From Serpula lacrymans var. lacrymans S7.9 (taxonomy: Eukaryota; Basidiomycota; Agaricomycetes; Boletales; Serpulaceae), in the NCBI RefSeq assembly GCF_000218685.1, contig NW_006763290.1, forward strand, positions 2,174,871 to 2,238,870: DNA of 64,000 nt. Reading direction: 5' to 3'. The notes below the pieces were generated by a model. The model worked only from the letters and a program-made list of their open reading frames with translations, ran no database searches and was not told the origin of the DNA. Positions 1 through 9,216 of this stretch are shown here, in pieces. Made by a program: the position numbers and the translations under genes. Position 1 is the first letter of the stretch; each line of letters begins with the position of its first letter.

Positions 1-201
1 AAGTGCATTTAGAAGCCGGTGTCTCCATTGTTTGTCTGGAATCTGTTGTACTGTGCCTGTTTCCTGCCAAAGTTCCCAGATTTGTCGAACTGTTTGTGCA
101 CTGACACCAGTGACACAAGCAATTGCAGTACATGTTAGCTGAGCAGACATTGTTGCAATCAGTTCCTTTGCAGGAATATGTTGTTGGTTGCCATATGACA
201 T
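1..201 (-). CDS. Tc1/mariner-like transposase, N-terminal fragment (runs off the window)
   Basis: An open frame of 67 codons begins with ATG at 201 and is still open at base 1. The translation has two short helical blocks, an Ile/Ala-rich one followed by a helix-turn-helix pattern (VTGVSAQTVRQIWELW), then an Arg-rich stretch ending RHRLLNAL, which is how the N-terminal DNA-binding domain of Tc1/mariner transposases usually reads just before the linker to the DDE domain. The catalytic domain would lie left of the window. No terminal inverted repeat was recognised upstream of the ATG. It could also be a free-standing HTH remnant; family assignment is by pattern only. Confidence 0.55.
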   Translation of the reverse strand, partial: MSYGNQQHIPAKELIATMSAQLTCTAIACVTGVSAQTVRQIWELWQETGTVQQIPDKQWRHRLLNAL

Positions 202-700
202 GGTGAGTGTTGTGTCAAATGAGAATACCCGATGTGGCGGTGGCTGGTGTCAACAGTCTTGCTACTGTGTCTGATTTCAATAGAGCCTGGGTGGAGCTGA
301 TGTTTGTATCACTCCACATTTAAACAAACACTGTGAGTAGAGCTGAGTGGAGAACAGTCTAACAATTTGTTACCAGCTGTAAACAGAGATAGCTTATTCT
401 AGCTGCCAGCTGATATTCTCATGCCGGTATACCAAATGCATTTATCAATCTCATGTTCTAATTTTTGGTTTGGAAGGTTTTCTGAACAAACAAAGGTGAG
501 CAGTGGAATTGCACTCAGTCTTTAACACTGTCTGGGTGGATTAAAAAATGATGCCTTGGGCAATGATTCAGATATTGACCTGTTCATAAAGAAATTTTCA
601 TGAGTGATACAAGATACTCAGCTGTAAAATAAAAACTACAAACTATCATTTAAGTGTATCTTCAGGCCTCAAAACATGGCCCTAATATCCTCACCAAAGC
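202..700. other. AT-rich stretch without a recognisable gene
   Basis: No reading frame or repeat that I can support. It may hold the terminal region of the Tc1-like element to the left and the lost gag/protease part of the copia relic to the right. Confidence 0.4.
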
Positions 701-3171
701 TCATGTGTTATGCTAAAGAACACTTTGTACTGTCTAAATATGGCCTCTATACTGATTTCAGCAAGCCAAATAGACAAGGCTGGCTATTTATTGCTTATCC
801 AAGGAATCATCTGCAAATTTCACACTCCTAGTCCTATCTGTCACGTCATAGCCCAAATCCCGGAGACTAAAGGACTCTATCATATACCGTCAGCAAACGG
901 TACTATGAATCCAAGGGCATACCTTACAACAACTCCCACAATCAACAGGTTAAATTGTTATATTATTGTATCGGACACATATCACATAATTCCCTACAAC
1001 ACCTCATAAATTATGACTCACCCGAAGGCATAAACCTTGACATATCCAAAAAAGCGGTCTTCTGTGAACCATGCATACATGCTAAGGCTACCTGGATACT
1101 ATTTTCTAGAGCCAGTTAGACCCAAGCCAAAATCAACGATGAAAGAATTCACTTGGATGTTTGGGGCCTAGCTGCAGTTCAAGATATCAAGGGAACATGT
1201 TACATGTTAACATTTACCAACAATTATACCAGAGAAACACACCTTTGCTTACATATGACAAAGCAGAAGAGGTCATCTCCATGTACAAAAAATTCAAAGC
1301 CTGTCTGAACATTCAAAAGAACCAAGCTAAGATTGGAATCTTGAGATCTGATTGAGGTGGTGAATACACCAGCACAGATTTTGACAAATATCTGCAAAAA
1401 CAAGGAACAGTCAGAGAGTTAATAAGCCACAACTCAGCTTAGCAGAATAGTGTATATGAATAATTAAACCACACACTCATTGAACCAGCCCGAGCAATGC
1501 TATTAGGCACAAGTCTACCTAAATATATATGGGGAGAAGCATTAAAACATACAGTATAGATAAAAAATCGAGCAGCTACTAGCAAAATGTCCTATGAGAT
1601 GGTTTATGGGGCAAAGCCAAACCTTCAAGACATCCACAAGTTTGGATGCACCACCTACATGAAGGTTATTGGTGTGGCACAACTCAAACCGCGTGCCAGA
1701 GCTAGCAGATGGGTCATATTTGATATTGAGTCCAAAGCGACTGAACCGGACACCCAACTCAACAGTTACATACCCACTATGGCTGAAGCACTACAAGGCC
1801 CTCATAGAGACCAATGGCTAGAGGCTATTGGTGATAAACTAAACAAAATAAAGAATTTTCACACCTGGACTTTTGTCAAAGCGTCACCAAATGCAAACAT
1901 CATAAAATGCCACTATGTCCCTCAAATAAAATGCAGTTCTGAAGACAAGGTCCTAAAGTTCATAGTTTGGTTAGTTGAAAATGGCAACAATCAACAGCAT
2001 GATAACAACTCCAATAGAACTTACTCAGCCATATCATGCCTAATAACTATCTGACTTGTTCTTGCCCACGCTGCTGCCCAAGACTGGGAACTGTGTCAAA
2101 TAGACATTAAAATTGCATATTTGAATGCTATCATTGACAAGAACATATACATGTACCCACCATCAAATTATATAAAACCAGAACAAAAAGGATTAGTGTG
2201 CAAGCTCAATAAAGGATTATATGGACTGAAACAAGCTGAAAAACAGTGGTATGCAAAGCTGTCCACAACCTTTGCTCACCTTGGCTTCATCAAATCCCAA
2301 CACAACCACGCACTGTTTGTATGCCATACAAAATAGGACAGCATTATAGTGGCTGTTTCTATTAATGATATGTAATTTCTGGTGGTACCATCTTGTCTGT
2401 CAAAGGCTTCAAAAAAAGCATAAGAGAAGAATATGAGATAACAAATCTAGGAGAAGTAAAATGGCTGTTAGATATTGAAATACAATGAGATAGAAAGTCA
2501 TGCAATATCTCTCTTGGCCAACAAGCCTTTATTGACTCTATACTCACTCATTTCAATTTATCCGAGTCCAAACCAATATCAGCACCCATAAAGCCAGGTA
2601 TGCTGCTGGATAAGGGACAATCACCTACCAGTGCAAACAACAGTCAAGAAATAACAATCATACACATACCTTACAAACAGGGCAATTAGATCACTCATGT
2701 ATTCATCCCAATGCACTTGTCCTGACATCTCTTTTTTAATCTCATTCTTTTCTTGTTTCCTTGAAAATGCTGCACAAGCCCACTGGTCAGCCGCAAAACA
2801 AGTACTCAAGTATCTCAAAACAACGACAAAATTACACTTAGTAATAGGTTTGACCAGCAAGAACTTTGTAGGATACACTGATGCATATTTCGCCTCTCAC
2901 CTCCACAGACACTCCATCTCCAGCTATTTTTTCAGAGTCAACAGAGGTGCAGTATCATGGAACTCAAAAATGAAACCACTGGTTGCACTGCCTACTACTG
3001 AAGCTGAGTACATACCAATCTCATGTGTAACCAAAGAAGCAAAACATATGAACCAAAATCAAGACCGCATCAAAACCATCAAAAATAATTCTTTACCACT
3101 TTGTACAAGAAACTATTGAACAAAATAAGATCAACCTACTATACTGTCCTACAAATGACAAGCTTGTCTGA
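701..3171 (+). pseudogene. Ty1/copia polyprotein relic (copia-1)
   Basis: Decayed copia-type pol, broken by many stops and frameshifts. In order: a protease/GAG-pre-integrase segment at about 710-1000 (SASQIDKAGY), integrase core with a GGEYTS-like motif near 1350-1400, the integrase C-terminal part with YEMVYGAKPNL near 1590-1680, reverse transcriptase with KLNKGLYGLKQAEKQWY near 2200-2260, and RNase H with the terminal TTEAEYIPIS motif near 2990-3030, then the copia C-terminal motif LLYCPTNDKLV near 3130-3168. Between integrase and reverse transcriptase the usual linker is largely deleted (about 1710-1760). Gag and LTRs were not found. The right end is cut by a gypsy-family LTR remnant at 3172. 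Confidence 0.85.
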
Positions 3172-3208
3172 GTTGTGCGCCAGAGTATACAAACTCTTGG
3201 TTGTAACA
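3172..3208 (+). repeat. 3' end of an LTR-A (gypsy-1 family) copy
   Basis: These 37 bases match the terminal bases of the LTR at 22687-23101 (GCGCCAGAGTA...CTTGGTTGT-ACA). They abut directly on gypsy pol sequence that corresponds to the protease region at about 19415, so the leader, gag and early pol are missing between LTR end and pol. Confidence 0.8.
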
Positions 3209-4872
3209 AGGACACAGAGAACAAGTCACCATAAGAAGCTACCCAACTAGGGAAAATTTCATCTCAGACTACATCTTGCTATTTAAGTACAATCCTGAGA
3301 TCATCTGGCAGACAGGGGTTGCCACATTGTCATATTGTCCTCAGGAGTGCAACAACTTGGGTAAGCTGAGTCATACCTGTCACACCAAGACTGAGAAAAT
3401 GGTAAAGACTGGTCACATTTATGCGAAACTCAGGTCATTAGTGAAGGTTGATGATAATAATGATGACATAAAACCCAAAAAAGAGATTAAGAAGATGGTA
3501 CCTCCAGAGTGTTAAAATAAACTCTGACATACCAATACTCCATAGGACAATACCTCTGATTTGTAAGCCAGCCCAGTATGCAGCAGCTATTCTGTGTAAG
3601 ACATCCGTGGTTGCATGTTATGTTTAAGATCCTACATTGTATAACCTTGGCCATATAGCTCAATTGGTAGAGCAGCTGGCATGTATCCAGAAGGTTCCAG
3701 GTTCAATCCCTGGTCTAGTAAATATCCAATTTTATCACAGAGTACCATAACTTCTGAAAAGTCTTTTCTAAGTATAAATTAGAATGCTTCCCAGAGGCTA
3801 AGCTTTGTGACCATACTATAAATTTGAAGCACATCTTCAAACAGAAAAAGGGACACATAACTCCCCTTTCTGCTCCGGAAAGAGAGGAGATTTCCAGTTT
3901 CATAGATGAGCAACTTAGGGAGGGTTATATTAGACCTTCCAAAAGCCTTATGATGTCCCCAGTGTTCTTTGTTCCTAAAAAAGATGGTAAGAAGCATATG
4001 ATTATGGACTATTTTTACCTATCTAAGTACACGGTTAAAAATGCATTATTTGCTGCCTTTGATCAGTCAGCTAATAGACAAATTGGCTAGCCCCAAAATC
4101 CTGACAAAGAAGGATCTCAGATGGGGGTACAATAATGTACAAATCAAAGAGGAAGATGCACGGAAGGCCATATTCAAGTGTCACCAAGGATTCTTTTAAA
4201 CCCCTTGTTATGTTCTTTGGGTTGACCCATTCACCAGCGTCCTTCCAGAGTGTGAAATCTTTACAGATATGGAAAACTGTGTTATCATTTACATTGACAA
4301 TTTATTAATATTTATAAAGTTGGACAATAAGGCTGAGCATGACAGGATTGTGCAAGAAGTCCTTCAACACTTATAGGAACGGAACCTATTTGTCAAACCC
4401 AAAAAAATAATTTTAAAGTGAAGAAAATAGACTTCCTTGGTATGATAATAGACCAAAACTGAATCAGGATGGATCCTGAGAAAGTTCAAGCTATTTTGGA
4501 ATAGCCAGGATCTACTCATATTAAAGGAATTAGGGCCTTCCTTGGCTTAGACAATTTCTATTGAAGATTTGTCAAAAACTTTGCAAAACTCATGAGACTG
4601 TTCAATAATCTCACTAAAAAGAATGTTCCATGGCATTGGGGCCCCTAGGAACAGGAAGCTTTGATAAGCTTAAAAAAGAGTATCAGTTAGAAACCAACTT
4701 TTCTGACTTTGCTACAGGGGCTATTCCATGAATCAAATGCCCTGGAGATTCTTGGAGGCCTTGTGTCTATCCATCACATAGTTTGCCACTCATGGAGCTA
4801 GCTTACTGCCTACAGAGCACAACTATCAAATTTATGATGAAGAAATGCTAGCCTTCATTAGAGCATTAGGGC
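3209..4872 (+). pseudogene. Ty3/gypsy pol fragment (gypsy-2), same family as gypsy-1
   Basis: Collinear with 19415 to about 20885 of gypsy-1: protease tail, linker, reverse transcriptase (FVPKKDGKKHMIMDY near 3970-4015) and the start of RNase H (LETNFSDFATGA near 4688-4723). Heavily broken by stops and small indels. The polymerase active-site box reads YIDN at 4290-4301 instead of YIDD. A 228-bp tRNA-bearing element is inserted at 3510-3737 with a CAGAG duplication. Similarity to gypsy-1 stops abruptly near 4872. Confidence 0.9.
3510..3737 (+). mobile_element. 228-bp LTR-like element carrying a tRNA-like sequence, copy 1
   Basis: Begins TGTTAAAATA, ends AATTTTATCA and is flanked by a perfect 5-bp duplication CAGAG (3505-3509 and 3738-3742). 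Removing the element and one CAGAG joins gypsy-2 exactly as in gypsy-1. The last third (about 3650-3719) is tRNA-like: an A-box-type D arm (TAGCTCAATTGGTAGAGC), a short anticodon-like stem, and a T arm with a perfect 5-bp stem CCAGG/CCTGG around TTCAATC. About 95 percent identical by eye to the copy at 25130-25357. TG...CA ends plus a 5-bp duplication are integrase hallmarks, so I read it as a solo LTR or TRIM-like element rather than a SINE. Confidence 0.85.
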
Positions 4873-4935
4873 CCTGTGCCCACTTTTTCCTGGATAGTAG
4901 TTTTTAGTATGCTTGTTCCTAGCCTATACACTTTA

Positions 4936-5059
4936 GGGATTGACTTATATGAGCCTAGCTTATATGCTGAACATAATAAATTTTAGTTTTTTTCAGCTAG
5001 TCAGAACACACATATCCAATATCTTCAGTATATAAGCTTGGCTCATATAAGTCAATCCC
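4936..5059. repeat. Inverted repeat, 35-bp arms (foldback/MITE-like)
   Basis: Arms at 4936-4970 and 5025-5059 are complementary with about three mismatches (core TTGACTTATATGAGCC) and are separated by 54 bp. Weaker complementarity continues a few bases outward. No target duplication could be fixed. Confidence 0.7.
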
Positions 5060-5703
5060 CACAGTGTGTGCTGGCCATTCATTGGCAATTGGAGGGTAAA
5101 TAAAGGCAGCATACAATAAAGACAAGACCCAGGATAAGCTAGGCTTACTCATTGCTCTTTTGGGGGGTGAGATTTTCCCCATGTGATTATGTCCTTCTAC
5201 TATTATTGGGCACCAGATGCAACCAGCAGTAGATATACTATTGGGCCTCCACAGGCTCAACTATTGCTGTGCAGGTATCTTGTAATTTGTCAAAGGTAGA
5301 ATAAAGAGTCACAAATATGATTATAAAAGAATTTTGTAAATAACTTGCCTGCAGCAAAAATGGCAGACCTGTACTAAGTGTCCATGTGGGAATTCTGTTT
5401 GTGGGTGTTTTAGAGAAAAATACCATTTTCTCAAATTCCATGCTGTTGTGCTGCAGCACCACCCATTGGTACACAGATCAATACCACCACCTACTCACCA
5501 TGCCACAGATCCATCTCATGAAGAGGAACCTAATTTCACTATTAGCAGCCCAGGATCACTATCCAAAACACAAATGCCTCAGATATTTGCTCAGAATGAA
5601 TCATACGCCCTCCCGTCTTAACTTTAAAGGAACTGGCAATAGACAGCCTCTTATCAATAACCCCCATCTGCAAGCAAGGATGCATCTGATAACTCATTAA
5701 ACA
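5060..5703. other. No intact gene; possible disordered N-terminus of the Myb/SANT relic
   Basis: Frames from about 5440 onward read as a Ser/Thr/Pro-rich stretch that may be the unstructured N-terminus of the following Myb/SANT relic. Nothing else recognised. Confidence 0.35.
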
Positions 5704-7080
5704 AGACTATCTGGCCTCACAAGGATCAAGCCCTACTTGTGACTTATATTATGGAGCACTGGTCAGAAGTTTGTAATAGCCAGACTTTCCAGAAAGAGCT
5801 CTGGGACAAGGTAGTTGCACATCTAGTGCCACACCACACAATAGCTGCACCCAAAACAAGGAAGCAATGCAGTGAGAAATGGGCAAGGGTAAGTCTAATA
5901 CATAGTCTACACACATTAAAGGTAATGTCCCCATCTCAACATTTGTTGTGTAGATTTAAAACACATAAAAGCCTTGAAGCACTGATCAATCATAGATTTG
6001 GTTATGCATTATGGCTCAGCAAGGGGTCTCACCATTGCAGAGGAGAGTAAAATACAGTGGGAAGATTTTGTGAAGGTATGCAGACAACATAATCATTACC
6101 TGGGTAAGTTGATTTACATAGACACTAGCAATATCTGCTGGTTGCCCCCTTTAAAACAAAGGGGCAGATGCTATATGATACCCTCGCTCCATACTTGGCT
6201 TATACTGGCACTCAAGGTGCACATGCTTTTTGTATGCCTCAAGTCAAGTCATCACAGTAAGAACAGCTACTTCTGCTTCCTCCTCAGCTCATGCTTGGAT
6301 GATAATTATTGCAAACCTCTCATAAAAGTCTGCTAACTCAAGTTTTGTCAGGCATATGGTATCTGGATTTGGAACACCACAAAGTACTTTCAGTAGTAAT
6401 GTAGGGTTTATACATGCACTATCTGATTTCCCCACAGCTATTGGAGGCTGGCTTTGTAATATTCCTTTACCCTCCTCCATTTTACCCCTTTCTCCTCATT
6501 TGCACATTCTGGAGTGTCAGATTCTTCAAAAAGGAGCAAGTGAAAGCACAAAGAGCATCAGCCGGACACCATTTCAATTAGCATAAGCTCTGGTCCTACA
6601 GGTATAGGTACCGGTGTGGGCACCTCTGGTGCCATGTTGGTTTTAAGTCACACATCTAAAAACCCTGGCATCCTTGCCATTAATAAACTCCCTGGGGTAT
6701 TAGATAGTCACCTCACAAACATTGTCCCCACTATCCTGGATATATAGAACACTGTACAGAAGGAGCAGCAGGTGCATGTCCATGCTCAGGAGACTCAGGG
6801 CACTGCTGTCCCTGTCTCAGTGCCTGCTGACATCCCAACTGCCCCCATCCCCTCTATTAATTGCTCTACATCTGTCTCTGGCACTAGCTCCATTTCTTCC
6901 CCTGCTACTCCCACTCATACCATTGTGGATGCTACAGATCTATCTACTGCATGTCTACACCTTGCACTTCTACACCGGCATAAAGATGATCATCACTTAC
7001 CACTGCCAGTTCTTCTACACATGGTTGAACTTTTCGGATCTGACTCAACAATAGTGGAACCTTACCTTGTAATGTTGTAG
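5704..7080 (+). pseudogene. Myb/SANT-like DNA-binding protein relic
   Basis: Segment 5740-5890 encodes a SANT-like helix set with spaced tryptophans (WPHKDQ, EHWSEV, ELWDKV, KQCSEKWARV), followed by a plausible GTAAGT intron donor at about 5890. Downstream pieces keep the family pattern: TIAEESKIQWEDFVK near 6020-6075 and a frame reading LYDTLAPYLAYTGTQGAHAF near 6170-6230. The tail (6720-7080) is Ser/Thr/Pro-rich. Several frameshifts and stops separate the pieces, so it is not expressible as one protein. Proteins of this kind are abundant in Agaricomycetes and often accompany DNA transposons; no transposase is adjacent here. Confidence 0.6.
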
Positions 7081-7454
7081 TGGGATGAACTGTGTTGGCC
7101 ATAGTTGAAGTCATTCATTAACAAAGTATAGGTTATATTCTGTTTTTATGTACCTTGTATTTATTTTCACTGTAATGTTTTGTACTTTGAAAATGGTATA
7201 ATCCACACTGTTTATATATAATGTGACAGATATACAGGAGAAAAACACACGTATGATTTAGTACTACTTATTTAATTCAATTCAAACCCCTGCATGCAAG
7301 CTCTGCCTGATAGTCACCCCACATTGCCCCAGCTATGATGTCCCAGCAATTATTGGCTTCAAGCCTAGCTGCTTTAGTTGGAGGACTGTCTGCTAAAGTC
7401 CATTTGAGAGCCAATGTTGTTATTCTCTTCAGGAAAACATACATGTCACAATAC

Positions 7455-7608
7455 CCAAAAGTTGTTATACTCTGGTGCACACAACAAGGAACTCGAGAGG
7501 AAGTTGTGATGATAGAAGGGGAGATGGTGTTCAATGGGAGAACTTGCTGAGGAGTCTCCATCTATTGCAAGGGTATATATACTAAAATACATCTGGTACT
7601 GTACAGTT
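7455..7608 (-). repeat. Partial LTR related to the LTR-A/LTR-B families
   Basis: Contains the R-U5 landmarks of these LTRs in reverse orientation: the terminal ATACTCTGGTGCACACAAC block, GAGGAGTCTCC-TCTATTG, the TATA-like GTATATATACTA, and GGTACTGTACAGTT. The TATA-to-GTACTGTACAGTT stretch is closer to LTR-B (36919-37316). Confidence 0.7.
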
Positions 7609-8824
7609 CATATAAATAGAGGTACATATTCCATAGTGTTCCACCGCATTCTATATGATATCACTGCTGAGTAAGTGAAGTGTCTGATGTTATATCATAT
7701 GAGAAGTCACATGCTGGGTCTAGACATTTGTTAGCACTATGGGCATGAGAGCGTTTTGGCAGGGCTGTTACAGGAGCCGTTGTTACTAATACATGCAATA
7801 CTGCCAACACTGGCGGAACACGGCTAGAAACTCAAAAGATTAGCTTTGAAGCAGAGTTGCCCATTGAGCATCTGCTATTTAGAGTATACACTGGACTGGT
7901 TCTCGCACTGTCTTTTGATTGGCACTTCAAATACAAGGTTAATAGCGGCACCTGCTATTGAGGGGCTGGTCCTTTGATTTTGCAGACCAATTCCAACAGT
8001 GCCAAAGAACGGCTGCTTTCTTTGAATCAGGATCAAGACCATAGCACTAGCGCCTCTGAACCACTGCATTCTTTGGATGGCGGTCACCTTTGCAGCCTTC
8101 GACAGTATGAAGCTGGCACTTTGAATCACAGTTGCTGACAGGTCAAGCAGGTTTGTTTGCTGGTACTTCAAGTCGTAACTGACATTGTCACTTCAGGCTT
8201 CATCCCCATACCAGTGTTGTCTGTGGGGGTGGCCATTATTCAACACAATGGCCACATAAGCAGCTACATTTCAGCCGTACTGTTACAAAGCGCTCCAGTT
8301 TTCTGGTCAGCGTATCTAGCTCTCTTGATGCTGTTATGATACAATACTGAACATCTCAAGTTTTTCAGGCTGTTAGTGCCATTATTACTCCTGGTTTTGG
8401 AAGCCCTATCCTCTTCACCTTTCCTACGAATCCTTATTTTTATTCCCTGGTCATCACACAATTCCTTTACTTGATCTACGGTGTTTCTCAATGTCCAAAT
8501 CTCATATTGCTCAATCTTAAGGAACATGTTACTATATTCTCTCCAATCACTCAAAGTTGGTCTTTGTCTCCATGTTCATTGGATAAAGGTGCAAAGTGTA
8601 CAAGAACAATATAAAATCTATGCTAAGAAGGACATTCTCAAGCTCGCTGTGTCAGACAACGAGCTCAAATCTTTCGAACGTCACAGTGTTGCGTAATGGG
8701 CGTGATATTCCTGCAATGCCAGGAGGTGCTGACATGTACAGCAATGACTCTAGACTCAGACACGTGGCATTCCGGGTTGTTGGTCCTTTTGAGTGCGGCT
8801 GCCGAATCCACACCACGAGAATAG
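7609..8824. other. No recognisable gene
   Basis: Short overlapping frames on both strands, none with recognisable motifs. The stretch 7740-8260 is somewhat richer in G+C and has repeated CTTTGAAT/CTTCAAAT words, perhaps an old diverged repeat. Confidence 0.35.
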
Positions 8825-9146
8825 TGACAAAACCGGATAAACCCAGTCTCTGCTAAAGCAGCCATTGTTCTCCATGGAGAATAGCCACCACTCCATGGAG
8901 TCACCATTGTAGTCCTAGGAGTCATTATACTGTAGCAAGTAGCACCTCCGACTATAAGTAGTAGGGGGTTTAGTATAGGAATACCTCAGTCGTTTATATA
9001 GCCTCTTAGGCAGTGGCGGAGGTATGTTACATTACATTTATTAGAGATCACCTTAAACTAACATTTATTGTAGTTTCACTTAGGTATATAATAAAGTTGT
9101 TTCTATAGCCTCTTAAGCAGCGGCTGAGTTTCACTTAGATTTACTA
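8825..9146 (+). mobile_element. 5' LTR of copia-2
   Basis: Starts TGACAAAACCGGATA and aligns with the solo LTR at 13911-14156 up to the shared TTTCACTTAG. It then carries about 50 extra bases that partly duplicate an internal LTR segment (CTATAGCCTCTTAAGCAGCGGCTGAG). The end is set by the primer-binding site that follows directly. No matching duplication was found because the element is truncated on the right. Confidence 0.8.
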
Positions 9147-9158
9147 GGTTATGGGCCC
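9147..9158 (+). promoter_or_regulatory. Primer-binding site, half-tRNA(iMet) type
   Basis: GGTTATGGGCCC immediately after the LTR is complementary to the anticodon stem-loop of initiator tRNA-Met. This is the half-tRNA priming used by Drosophila copia and yeast Ty5, not the usual tRNA 3'-end site. Confidence 0.75.
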
Positions 9159-9216
9159 TGGTGGCGCGAAAGCTACGCAGGAAATAATTCTTATTTGAAA
9201 CGGCAACCTCGGAACC

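Noticed and set aside
3650..3719. Functional tRNA genes at 3650, 25270 and 33848
   Set aside because: They recur inside a dispersed repeat, the base before the would-be anticodon is A instead of the near-universal T, and the anticodon and acceptor stems are imperfect.
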